Of a stretch of 64,000 bases of DNA, positions 54,845 to 64,000 are shown in pieces. Origin of the DNA: Diphasiastrum complanatum (Eukaryota; Streptophyta; Lycopodiopsida; Lycopodiales; Lycopodiaceae); the NCBI GenBank assembly GCA_029204225.1, contig CM055103.1, positions 57,788,529-57,852,528 on the forward strand, given 5' to 3'. The position numbers and the translations under genes are program-made. The notes under the pieces were generated by a model, which saw nothing but the letters and a program-made list of their open reading frames with translations, was not told where the DNA came from and ran no database searches. Every line of letters starts with the position of its first letter. Within the stretch, counting starts at the first letter, position 1.

Positions 54845-57010
54845 TCACGAAGCTTCCTTATATCTTTTGATAGCGCTCGCAGAATCCTGCCTCTGCTTCT
54901 GAGACCTTATACCAGCTTCATCCATCTCCTTAATAAGCATTGAAACCATGCGCTTGTTGTCTAACATTCTGTTGCCACGTACGAGTAGCCTATATGTTAT
55001 CTGATCCGGCCAGTGGCCTCTTGCTTTCATCTCATCGTAAAGTTCATTGGCTTCTAAGGCTCGTCCGGCCTTGCAAAGGACTCCAATCATAGCATTATAA
55101 GTTACAAGCGAAGGACGACAACCTCGGTTTTCCATGTCTTCAAATAATTTGTAAGCTGTGCTGACTTTATCCTGTCTACCAAGGTGATGAATCAGGGTGG
55201 TAAAAGTATAGGCATCCGGCCTGACACCCTCATATGCCATATCTTCCAACATATCAAAAGCACTAGTCAGGTTTCCGATTTTGCCATAATTGTCAACTAA
55301 CTTGTTATAGATTAAAACATCGGGTTTACAACCAACGGTTTTCATTTCTTGAAACAGTCTCAGAGCCTTGTCCAATTTTCCATTTCGGCTTAACACATCT
55401 ATTACAGCACTGAATGTGAAGGAATCAGGAACTATGTTACCTTCTTTGAGGTCACGGAAAAGCTGCATGACCATTTCTGTGTTGTCCAATTTAGCAAAGA
55501 TTGCAATGAGGCAGTTATACGCGACAATGTTCGAGTACGCCTTGATATGTTTGAGTTCTGTAAAGAAATGGAGAGCAGCTAGAGGCTTGGCTTGCTTACC
55601 ACAAGTCCGGAGCATGTTGACAAAGCAAGAAGCATCTAATTGCAAGTCTTTTTGCGCTAATCTCTTGAAAAGCTCGCAAGCTTGATGGACATCCCCTGTT
55701 CGACCGAGACTACCGATCAGAATGCTACAAGATACTACATCAGGAGCATCTCCACTTTCCACCATTTCCATAAAAAGCCCACAGGCTTCAGCCATTTTCC
55801 CTACCTTGCAATAATTATCAACCAAAATAGAGTAAGAGATCTTATCAGGGTTAAGGCCACTTTTCTTCATGTTTTGGAATTGCTTCCATGCTTCTTCAAC
55901 CCTTCCAGCTTTGCACAACACATCCATGAGAGTGTTGTAGGTTATTACTTCAGGCCTGACCCGTCCCTTTGACATTTCTTCAAATACAGTATAAGCCGCA
56001 TCAATTTTGCCTGATTTTCCCAGGCAATCTATAAGCATATTGTAAGTGGATGGGGTGGGCTCATATCCAGCCTCGATCATCTCTTTAAAGAAGGCATGAG
56101 CATCCTCAGCCTTATTTGACTTGCAGTTACTGGTCACAATTGAAGTATAGATATGAAAGTCAGGCTTACAACCGCGTTGAGACATCTCGGTTGCTAATTG
56201 TCTGGCTAGATCGAACTTTCTTGCCTTGCAAAGAGCAAATATCAGTACTTTGTAGAAATTGATCTCTATTCTACGGCCTGGAGGGATCATCCTTTCACAA
56301 AGTTCAACGGCACGGTCATGGTGGCCATTCTTTACGAGTAGGTTCACCAAAACGGTGTATGTTTTCATTGATGGCTTCCAGCAACGGTTCTCCCCATGCC
56401 GCCGTAAGATCCACAGCACTTCTTCAAGCTTGTTTGCTTCCACATACTCCATAACCTTTGCATCAAATTGCTCTTCCAATTCTGCTGAAGTTTCATCATT
56501 CAAAACCCTAGCGGCACCCCCTTCTTGTGACAAGTAATTTTTGCTCCTACTAAAATAGAAATCAGGGCTGATTTCTGGCATATCTGAGCTTCTTTCTTGC
56601 ATGGCTCGACGCTGGACCATGCAATCTGCTGGGGCTTCATCATTGAAAACCCTAGCAGCATTCCCTTCTTCTGACAAGTAGCTTATCCTTTGACTTTGCG
56701 ATCCATCAGGCCGCCAACGACTTCTAGAATATAAATCAGGGCTTGTTTCAGTTATATCCAAGCTTCTTTCTTGCATGGCTCGATGCTGGATCGTGCAAAT
56801 ATATCTACATAGTACCGAAACCCTAATACCACCACAAATCGGATCCTTACCTGTTGGCATGGCTTTACCTCCGAAGCCATTCTGACACAACCCTTGCCCA
56901 AGATTATCTGAAGCAACTGCTGCTGCATAGCTACTTTCATAGATCACCATCAAAGAATTTGCTTCATCTCGTTGCCACCATTTCCACTGTCTTACAGACC
57001 CTAGTTTCAT
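54845..57010 (-). CDS. P-class pentatricopeptide-repeat protein, 14 repeats
   Basis: A single uninterrupted frame of 721 codons from ATG at 57010 (MKLGSVRQ) to the stop at 54845-54847. The open frame extends 15 codons upstream without another ATG, so an upstream exon cannot be excluded. Residues 215-704 are 14 contiguous 35-residue P-type repeats (for example VITYNTLMDVLCKAGRVEEA). No E, E+ or DYW tail follows, only a short basic end. P-class PPR proteins bind organelle RNA and affect its stability, splicing or translation. Positions 5/35 are ND in repeats 5, 9, 11 and 13 (U by the known code) and SD in 6, 7 and 10 (weakly G). The others (TE, KD, TT, NE, VN, TS, RQ) are uninformative. Residues 77-130 and 135-177 are a tandem duplication (RAMQERS..SPD.Y..NAARV.NDE). 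No obvious targeting peptide. Confidence 0.92.
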   Translation of the reverse strand: MKLGSVRQWKWWQRDEANSLMVIYESSYAAAVASDNLGQGLCQNGFGGKAMPTGKDPICGGIRVSVLCRYICTIQHRAMQERSLDITETSPDLYSRSRWRPDGSQSQRISYLSEEGNAARVFNDEAPADCMVQRRAMQERSSDMPEISPDFYFSRSKNYLSQEGGAARVLNDETSAELEEQFDAKVMEYVEANKLEEVLWILRRHGENRCWKPSMKTYTVLVNLLVKNGHHDRAVELCERMIPPGRRIEINFYKVLIFALCKARKFDLARQLATEMSQRGCKPDFHIYTSIVTSNCKSNKAEDAHAFFKEMIEAGYEPTPSTYNMLIDCLGKSGKIDAAYTVFEEMSKGRVRPEVITYNTLMDVLCKAGRVEEAWKQFQNMKKSGLNPDKISYSILVDNYCKVGKMAEACGLFMEMVESGDAPDVVSCSILIGSLGRTGDVHQACELFKRLAQKDLQLDASCFVNMLRTCGKQAKPLAALHFFTELKHIKAYSNIVAYNCLIAIFAKLDNTEMVMQLFRDLKEGNIVPDSFTFSAVIDVLSRNGKLDKALRLFQEMKTVGCKPDVLIYNKLVDNYGKIGNLTSAFDMLEDMAYEGVRPDAYTFTTLIHHLGRQDKVSTAYKLFEDMENRGCRPSLVTYNAMIGVLCKAGRALEANELYDEMKARGHWPDQITYRLLVRGNRMLDNKRMVSMLIKEMDEAGIRSQKQRQDSASAIKRYKEAS

Positions 57011-57019
57011 GTCTTTCAG

Positions 57020-58100
57020 TAATTTGCTGTTTGAAATGCAAAGCAAGCAGCCCAAAACAGATGATCACAAATACATTAGAGTGATGGCAGTGCTGCTGTG
57101 GATCGATAGCTTGCCATTGATCAACCTGAATGCCAACGATCCAGCATTTCTTCTTTGTTTGCTGACAAAAAATATACTGCAACGATCAATCAATATGTGA
57201 TGTCTTTATTGTAAGTCCTGACCTTGAATTTAAAGGCCGACCCTTCGTGCAAGGGAGTGTCCCATCTACACAGCCAGTGCACCTATTTACAAAGTCCTTA
57301 ATGGGTCTCTGGGTACCCTAAATCCATGTGCTAAATAAACTCATCAATTCTAACACGAGTGCAGCTATGTTGCCCCCAGTGTCTCAAAGGGCACTGAACT
57401 AAATGCCGACATCGGAAGGTGAATCGGGTTAATCATCCATCACATTGTGAAAGAAAAACTTTCAAATCAACCAAAGCCAACCAAAAATCTATCTTACACG
57501 TTTTTACTTGGAGAAGGAAATTCATTGTTTCATAGTTTCAAATTAGCTCTCGGACAACAAGTCTTGTCACACATTCGATTCTTTGAAGGCATTCATGAGG
57601 AACCCAAGCTAGCATTATAACATCATACTATTTTAAACAAAAGTACATCAAACGTTTATACTACTTCAACACGTGAATAATGTAGATGAAGTTCACGTAT
57701 ATACAACCTATGTAGTAAGTTACAAATTGTTGAATTATTAAGCATGAGCAGCTTAATCCATTGACTTCTTTTATTAAGATGAAATATAAACACTAATTGA
57801 GTTTCCGCGAACTTGAGAATGGTCATGAGTGTGCGTTGATATTGGAGTTCTTCAAGCCACAAGGGAAGTTCCATGTGTCACCTTGTGAAAATGGATGGTT
57901 TTTTTTTTCAAGTACGCATGGAGTACATCAAGGACTCACCGGGTTTCTGTATCTTTGATCATATCACTCATCTCATTTGAAATGCTTGAGCAAAAAGATA
58001 TTGATTACATAATGAATGCCTAGAGTAGAAGGTAGTGCCAATTGATATCATCGAATCAATTTTTTTTCAAACTCCTGTAATACCACACCATGCTATAAGT
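57020..58100. other. Upstream flank of the PPR gene; no other gene
   Basis: Contains the PPR promoter region by position; no clear TATA box was picked. A T-run at 57899-57911. No second gene recognised. Confidence 0.3.
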
Positions 58101-58116
58101 TCACACTTGTGTTCCG

Positions 58117-58172
58117 GAAGGATTTCGATCCGGATCACTCGCGTTCCGGGACCAAAAACATCGTCCCGGAAT
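58117..58172. repeat. GTTCCGGGAC inverted repeat at copia truncation point
   Basis: GTTCCGGGAC and GTCCCGGAATG flank CAAAAACATC, with a related GTTCCGGAAGG and GATCCGGATC just before. It lies beside the 3' break of the copia element. Confidence 0.6.
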
Positions 58173-58184
58173 GTGAAAAAAATA

Positions 58185-60246
58185 TCAATTTTTTTTTATG
58201 TGGGCCGCAAGCAGGCAGCCCACAACCCACATGGATGGCGGCTGTTTGGACCTGTTCGACCTTCTGGGTTGAACTTCGGTCCTCTGATGTGGGTTGACTC
58301 GTTGAGGTTCTGACTCATCGTCTGAGTCAGCGTCGAGATTTTGCAATTGAATCTCTAGATTGGAATTGACTGGTTGCTCGATCCCGAAGTCGGATTTATT
58401 AGCAGCTTTTCCTTTGTGGTCGATGAACTGGTCTTCCACAAAAATGACGTCTCTGTTGGTGAATGTCTTCTCGGTATCCAAATTGTAGAGCTTGTATGCC
58501 TTGTGGTCTGGGGAATAGCCGATGAAGATCGTTTTTCTGCTCTCGTCATCTAGCTTTCTTCTTAGATCCTCAGGGATCTGAACGAAAGTGATGTATCCAA
58601 ACACTCGGATATGTTTGAGTGATGGTTTCGATGTTGTCCACACCTCATAAGGTGTCTTGTCATTTAGGTCTTTGGTGATGGATCAATTCTGTAAGTAGGC
58701 AGCTGTAGTAACAGCTTTTGCCCATAACTTATTTGGAAGAGAGGCATGGGCCAACATGCTCTTGGCACTTTCGATGAGTGTCCGGTTCTTCCGCTCAACT
58801 ACACCATTGGACTGAGGTGAGTAGCTGGTTGTGTATTGTTGAAGTATCACGTTGGCCTTGCAGAACTCCTTGAATTCTGTGGAGATGTACTCTCCCCTTC
58901 CATCTGTGCATAGAGCCTTGATCTTCCTTTGGGTCTGGTTTTCTGCAGACGCCTTGAACTGCTTGAAGAACTTGAATGCTTCGGATTTGTTCTTCATATA
59001 GTAGGTTGCAGTCCTTTGAGAGAAGTCGTCGATGAAAGTTAGGAAATAGAGAGCTCCCCCTGTGGAAGCAGTCTGTATCGGGCCACAAATGTTGCTTGTG
59101 TACAAAGTCAAGCAAGCCCTTGGATGTATGAACTGAAACTGAACTGAAGGGACTTCTAGAGTACTTGCTGATAATATAGCTTTCGCATGGAGAAGTTGGC
59201 TTGCTGACTGAAGGCAGATCTTGTACTAGATTCTGAGTTGACATTTGATGGATACTGTTGTAGTTAAAATGGCCAAGTCTGAAATGCCACAACATATCAG
59301 TTGATTCAGAAGTGGCTGTGCGAAGAGCTTGACTGTTAGAAGAATAGAAATGGCTGAGTTTGTAAAGATAGCCGCTTCTTCTTCCGTAGGCTAGAACCTT
59401 CCAGGATTTGTCAAGAATTGTGCAGCCTTCTGTATCGAATTCGACCCTCCAACCTGAATCGGTAATTCTGCTTATTGAGAGCAGATTCTTGGTTAGATTT
59501 GGAACGTGGAGAACGTTGGACAACAACTTGACTTTACCTCTTTTGAATTCAACCCTAATTGTTCCTTGGCACCTTCAATTGAATGAGATGAGTTGTCTCC
59601 AAGTTGCACAACTCGAGAGTGGGTGAACGACTTGTAGTAGCTTGAGGATCCGATCTTGAGCCTGAGGAGGATGCTAATCTTCTGATCTCCTCTTGTAGGA
59701 GCAGCAATATTACTCTGGATAGAGTGAGGTGCTCTTGGGTAGAAATTGCCATTACCCAATTTTTGAAGGCTTCAAGTAGACTCGATAATAGAGTCATGAG
59801 TGCATCAGAATCTTCTATGACTGAGCCTATTGCGGTCATCTGTTACATAAGCTTTTTGAAAGTGTTGAGGTGGCTCGAAACACTATCTGCGTCAGACATT
59901 CTGAGGGTGAAGAATTTCTTCGTCAGATGAAGCTTGGATGTAACATCTCTAATGTCGTAGAGAGTTGCTAGGATGTCCCATACATCCTTAGATGTCTGAA
60001 CAGCACGTATGTGGCTAATCTGAGTGTCCTTGATGTTGAGGGTGATCATGGCAAATGCTTTGCCATCTCTCAGTCTCCACTTGGTGATGACAACTGCATC
60101 ACCTTCTGGTTTGAGCTCTGTGCCATCAACGATGTCCCACAGTTCTTTGGCTAGAAGTATAACCTTCATCTTGAATTTTCAGAGATGGTAGTTATCTCCA
60201 TCGAGTTTGTCAATGAGAGATGAATTAGATGATGGATCCATTTTGG
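58185..60246 (-). pseudogene. Copia gag and integrase, 3'-truncated before RT
   Basis: Gag starts near 60246 (DPSSNSSLIDKLDGDNYH), with a stop, then VILLAKELWDIVDGTE, DGKAFAMITLNIKDTQ and KKFFTLRMSDADSVS to about 59843, and a frameshifted remainder to 59555. The zinc knuckle and the protease motif are deleted. The linker (VLHVPNLTKNLLSIS) and HHCC box (LWHFRLGHFNYNS) follow at 59526-59200. The integrase core is in the frame 59111-58683: the first acidic position reads SNICGP where the family has SDICGP, Asp2 (ALCTDGRGEY) and Glu (NGVVERKN) are present. The C-terminal box (KTIFIGYSPDHKAYKLYN) lies in 58643-58185. The sequence stops at RSNRSKQPPSMW, the usual lead-in to RT; RT and RNase H are absent. 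Confidence 0.85.
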
Positions 60247-60372
60247 TTGAGCAAGATCGTTGGTAGAAACAACGACTGTCGGAATACTGTTGGCTGCGCA
60301 TCTGCTAGAAAGACGTCTAGATAGAAACAAGACTAATAATCCGCAATAAAAATGCAGATTACTGTAATGTTT

Positions 60373-60385
60373 GCTTCTGATACCA
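60373..60385 (-). promoter_or_regulatory. PBS of the truncated copia element
   Basis: The minus strand reads TGGTATCAGAAGC next to the LTR end (…TTTTACGACA), a tRNA-Met-type PBS. Confidence 0.8.
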
Positions 60386-60822
60386 TGTCGTAAAATGTTG
60401 ATCATGAGCGCAGCGGAGGCTCGGTTGCTCAAAGCATAGGCGTGTAGGAACGGAAACGCAACAGTTAGCAGCAGAAATATTCAAGTTGAAGAATTCATAC
60501 AGTTTGCGCAAATGAACGACGCAGTAGTGAGACAAAAATTGCACTCTGATAAAATATCAATAGTGAGTACAATGGCTTGAAGTAATAGCTTTAGCTTGCT
60601 GAGCGTGATAACGTTGGCTACAAATAACTCTAATTGAAAGAGAAATTCCAAAAAATTAACACTTACATAGTTTGATTCAGCTAATATAGAGATTTACAAG
60701 AGAGGAAATATCTTACAAGCCTTTAAGGCTATTTATGCCAGTCTTTGCATATGTACAAAAGTTGATAACCGCCAACCGCCTTTGGAATATTTGTTTGTCC
60801 AGCTGTTTTTAGGGTTACTCAT
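60386..60822 (-). repeat. 5' LTR of the truncated copia element
   Basis: The LTR end is plus TGTCGTAAAATG at 60386. The outer end is placed at ...GGGTTACTCA (60822) only by the TG...CA rule. A 5' LTR without a matching 3' LTR agrees with the 3' truncation of the element. Confidence 0.5.
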
Positions 60823-60849
60823 AAGTTGACGAAAAAAAAAAAAAGCCGG

Positions 60850-61065
60850 AAATGCGAAGGTGCCTAAAAATGAATTCTAAGGTATTCTGGCCACTTGGCC
60901 AGTGTGTCGCATTTTTCGCTAAGGAGTGAAAAAGGCGAAAAAGACGAAGGTGCCTTAAAAATGATTTCTGAGGTATTCTGGCCACTTGGCCAATGTGTCG
61001 CATTTTTTGCTAAGGAGCAAAAAAGACGAAGGTGGCTTAAAATGATTTCTAAGACATAGAAAATC
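60850..61065. repeat. ~98-bp tandem repeat with GTCGCATTTTTCGC
   Basis: GACGAAGGTGCCTTAAAAATG, GTATTCTGGCCACTTGGCCA and TGTGTCGCATTTTTCGCTAAGGAG occur twice in order, and a third time in part. The GTCGCATTTTT word is the one that builds the 42391-43080 array. Confidence 0.75.
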
Positions 61066-61113
61066 TCAAAGGAGAAAAATGTGAAGACCTAAAAATATGT
61101 TGTCGACCTTCGG

Positions 61114-61658
61114 TTTTTCAGGATGCTCATTACTTAAACGATTTGTTTAAGACTGAGCATAAGAAATCTAACGATAGGGGCAATAGACAAGGTAGACTTT
61201 TCAAGCTTGATGCTTTTGTTATGGCTAACAAAAGGTATGGAATGGAAAAGGAGATTGGTCTCAACTTTCCAAAGTTCCCTTTTAGCATCAATAAGATTGG
61301 TGGATCTTATGCAAAGTCTAAAAAGCTTCCTTATGCTAGATCTAGGTCAAGATCTAATATGCTTCTTGGAGATGTTCATCTTTGTGCTAACTTGGCTAGT
61401 CTTGAGGATAATGATGGTGTTTCAATGGTTCTTCATGGCAAGTGCAAGCATGCAAAAGGTAAGGAAAGAGCTAACTTCATCGATGGAGGTGGACGTTCTT
61501 CCTTGGAAAAGATTGTTCTTAATGATTTCTTTGATCATATGGAAAAAGATGTTGCTAGGTGCATTCATGAAGGAGATGGTTCTCCTACATTCTTTTGTGA
61601 TGAGTCCAAGAAAGTCATTTTTGCAGCAAGTGGAGTCACATGTCTTCATTTGAAGTAG
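61114..61658 (+). CDS. Unrecognised ORF beginning with copia linker sequence
   Basis: Open to a TAG at 61656. Its first part, NRQGRLFKLDAFVMANKRY, resembles the copia linker of the relic at 7.14-7.20 kb (KRQGKLFKLDVCVIDVASQ), so it probably starts inside a retroelement frame. It then continues with basic sequence (YAKSKKLPYARSRSRS) and an acidic, Lys/Phe-rich part (SLEKIVLNDFFDHMEKDVAR; GDGSPTFFCDESKKVIFAAS) that I do not recognise. No transmembrane segment or zinc finger. It may be an unusual domain carried by a copia-like element. Confidence 0.35.
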
Positions 61659-61674
61659 ATAAAATGGTGCTATC

Positions 61675-62103
61675 ATGAGACTTGGTGAGGGAGATAGTCA
61701 CAAGTCAAGAAGAAGAGAAGTATGTAAAGAGTTTAAAGTAGGATGTACTTTGAATGATGTCATTGTGAATGATAGTGAGGAAGAATCATTATCATATGAG
61801 TCATTACCTAAAACATTGAGTAGAAGTTCTTGTTTGAAAAAAGAGAGTACTTCAATCATCCTTATGTTGAAGGTACTAATCATTTTTTTCATGGCTTCTA
61901 ATATTTTTGAGGTTTCTACTTCTTATGATGCAATCATTAAGAGGGAGTCTTATGAAGGAAAGAGCAATGAAAGATTGGTTCTTGGGAAGATCCAAGGCAT
62001 GGATCTCACATCTCTTCGTCAACTCAAAGGATTCTATGAATATGAATTGATCACTCATGATCAAGAGACAATTTCTTCAAGGCAAGGGAGATCTCATTGG
62101 TGA
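61675..62103 (+). CDS. Second unrecognised ORF, ending at an LTR
   Basis: Follows the previous ORF after one stop and may be its continuation. Contains an acidic/Ser-rich part (NDVIVNDSEEESLSYESLPK), a hydrophobic stretch (IILMLKVLIIFFMASNIF) and a charged end (LTSLRQLKGFYEYELITHDQ). The terminating TGA at 62101-62103 coincides with the start of the neighbouring LTR, so the true reading frame may have been cut by the insertion. No known family recognised. Confidence 0.3.
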   Translation: MRLGEGDSHKSRRREVCKEFKVGCTLNDVIVNDSEEESLSYESLPKTLSRSSCLKKESTSIILMLKVLIIFFMASNIFEVSTSYDAIIKRESYEGKSNERLVLGKIQGMDLTSLRQLKGFYEYELITHDQETISSRQGRSHW

Positions 62104-62104
62104 G

Positions 62105-62340
62105 CTTATTGATAAAATTCCAGCAAGTTCACACGTGTGGGGAATGATCCTCAAGTGCGAATGATCTTGTTAAGCTTTGTGTTTAGCACATAAATTGATT
62201 CTAGATTGAATATCAAGATCTAGTACAAGAACTTATGGCCAAAGCACAATCTAGCATGCTAATAATCAAAGAATAATTGCATTGAAAGTCAAAAGAGAAG
62301 AAGTACAAGAATTTAACGCATTAGCATATTTCTCTACTCG

Positions 62341-62432
<92 letters not shown>

Positions 62433-62971
62433 AAATTCAAGCAAACAATATGGTAGATCCAAATTGACATGGAATAGCTTCAAAGCTTGGTTCTTCATCA
62501 AAATTTATGAGAGAGCCTACACATATTTATGGAGATTGGAGTAGCTCGAGGTAGAACCATCTCTCTCCTACTTTCATCCACATCTAAAAGTGAAAACTAG
62601 CAAACTAGTGACATTTGTCACTTTACATGCATGTATTTCTACCTACTTTTACCAATTGTCAAATTCTAAACTAGAATTGTCCAAATCACCATGCATGTGT
62701 CCAATTCACTTTGTGCATGCCTTGCATGTCACTATGAAACACTTACAATCATTGCATGTGATGTGACGAGTTTCTACAAGCCGATAATTGGCATTTCTAT
62801 GTCTACATTCTATATGCATGTTGTATATGACCAACTAGACTTCAAGAAACCATGTATCTCGAGTTTCTTCTAGGCCAAATTTGGCATTTACAATATGAAA
62901 CATTACATACACATAGAAAAAAACTTTGCCAAAGCCTAAATTCAAGATAGATGATTTTTCATTTTTCAACA
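62105..62971 (-). repeat. 3' LTR of a second member of the 20-26 kb copia family
   Basis: The minus-strand start TGTTGAAAAATG follows the polypurine tract (TTTTTAGGAG, plus 62972-62984). CACACGTGTGGGGAATG near the other end matches the LTR of the full-length element. The left boundary (62101-62110) is approximate. Confidence 0.6.
62344..62430. repeat. (GA)n microsatellite inside the LTR
   Basis: About 43 GA dinucleotides after CTCTACTCGAAT. The related LTRs have only three or four GA repeats after CTCGGGTA. Confidence 0.95.
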
Positions 62972-62986
62972 CTCCTAAAAATTAAT

Positions 62987-63990
62987 CTATGTTGACTTGA
63001 ACATGGATTTTGGAAATACTCCAAGATTGGCTCTATGCTTGATGAAGGAATTTTTGCTCAAAGGTTTGGTGAGCAAATCTGCAATACAAGATGATGTGTT
63101 GATGTGCTCCAAGTAGATTTCCCCTCCAATGAGTTTCTCTCTCACGAAGTGATGTGCAACCTCGATGTGTTTGCTCCTTGCATGAAATATTGGATTGTTG
63201 GCAAGGGCTTGTGCTGAAATATTGTCACACATGATCAAAGGTAGATCATCTTCCTTGACTATCTTTAGCTCCACAAGCAACCTCTTGAATCCAAAACACT
63301 TCTTTTGTTGTAGTAGAAAGTGCCTTATATTCAGCTTCACAAATGAGAGTGATATGGTATCTTGCTTTTTGGAAAGCCAAGATATTAAATTTCCTCCAAG
63401 GTATATGACATATGCACTTGTAGATTTCCAATCTACTTTATCACTAGCAAAATTCGAGTCAGAAGCCAACAATAGAAAGATCTTCACTTTTCTATAACAA
63501 ACCATAATCATAGGTTGAAGATATGTACCTAAGTACCCTTTTGGCCATTTTCCAACGATGAGTAGTGGGATTTTGCATAGCTTGGATCAACTTATGAACA
63601 CTAAAACTTACATCAGGCCTAGTTATGGTGAGCCAAATTAAGGAGCCTAAAAGACTCCTAAAAAGAGTGATGTCCACGAAGGATCTTTCATCAACTTTGT
63701 TAAGGTCTTTTACAATTTGCTCCATAGGAGTATCAATACTCTTACAATCTAGCATATTAAACTTTTTCAACATTGAAAGAGCATACTTGGATTGACAAAA
63801 AAAAGCTTTCTCATTATGGAAGTCAATCTCTAATCCTAAGATGTAATGAATTATCTTGCATCTTGAATTCTCTTCCAAGTGCAATTTTGGTTTCTTCTTT
63901 AGTTGATACAACTTCCTGTTAGGATAATATCATCAACATAAATTAGAAGAATGACAATATCACTATCATAGAACTTGTTGGAGATGTATT
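62987..63990 (-). pseudogene. Copia element with INT-to-RT deletion, RT and RNase H
   Basis: At the window edge the minus strand reads integrase GGEYISNK, then directly RT sequence YDSDIVILLIYVDDIILTGS (catalytic YVDD present). The rest of integrase and the first half of RT are deleted. After a stop and a frameshift, 63911-63492 reads HYILGLEIDFHNEKAF, SMLKKFNMLDCKSIDTPMEQ and VGSLIWLTITRPD-like RT tail. RNase H follows in 63511-62987 (SDSNFASDKVDWKSTSAY; CDNISAQALANNPIFHARSK; ADLLTKPLSKN) with a frameshift near 63320. Closely related to the full-length element at 20-26 kb. Coding ends 15 bp before the polypurine tract. Confidence 0.85.
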
Positions 63991-64000
63991 CACCTCCTCC

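Overview
The window is nuclear DNA from a land plant with a large, repeat-rich genome. This rests on several Ty1/copia and Ty3/gypsy LTR retrotransposons (one with intact 5-bp target duplications), Helitron 3' ends, MITE-like elements, long GA/CT/TA/GT microsatellites, spliceosomal introns, a 14-repeat PPR protein, a plant 2-oxoglutarate dioxygenase relic, and a kinase fused to a jacalin lectin domain. No operons or bacterial genes are present. The nearly intronless PPR gene and the kinase-lectin fusion make me think of a fern, lycophyte or other non-seed plant, but that is a low-confidence guess.

Layout. 1-10.5 kb: decayed retroelement pieces (gypsy integrase, three or four copia fragments), a foldback repeat block and a MITE. 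10.5-15 kb: mostly anonymous sequence with microsatellites. 15.0-16.5 kb: a dioxygenase pseudogene (nonsense codon, lost splice donor, recognisable TATA box). 16.9-20 kb: small inverted-repeat elements and an old LTR relic. 20.0-26.2 kb: the best-preserved element, a minus-strand copia retrotransposon with both LTRs, PBS, PPT and TSD, but with disabled coding regions. 26.3-27.4 kb: an inverted copy of 2.9-4.0 kb. 28.4-29.4 kb and 38.9-39.9 kb: two diverged copies of a SET-domain sequence. 29.4-37.2 kb lies between them: a gypsy-type element with gag and protease but no reverse transcriptase or integrase, and a large coiled-coil ORF before its 3' LTR. 39.9-41.3 kb: a copia 3' end with the start of its LTR. 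41.5-44.1 kb: simple arrays, three Helitron 3' termini and an 81-bp higher-order minisatellite.

44.36-47.78 kb holds the most interesting host gene, on the minus strand: an MLKL/HeLo-like helical N-terminus, a TKL-type kinase domain and a C-terminal jacalin lectin domain, joined across four exons with matching intron phases. It carries two apparent frame lesions. 48.6-49.6 kb is a copia gag/LTR fragment. 50-54.8 kb is AT-rich with weak exon candidates and an armadillo-like relic. 54.8-57.0 kb is an intact P-class PPR gene. 58.2-60.8 kb is a 3'-truncated copia element. 61.1-62.1 kb holds two unrecognised ORFs, and 62.1-64.0 kb another copia element with an integrase-to-RT internal deletion.

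The only sequences that look like host genes, rather than transposon parts, are the PPR gene (apparently functional), the kinase-jacalin gene (nearly intact), the dioxygenase pseudogene and perhaps the SET-domain copies. Coordinates of exons and element ends were read by eye from splice signals and repeat boundaries. No database search was possible.
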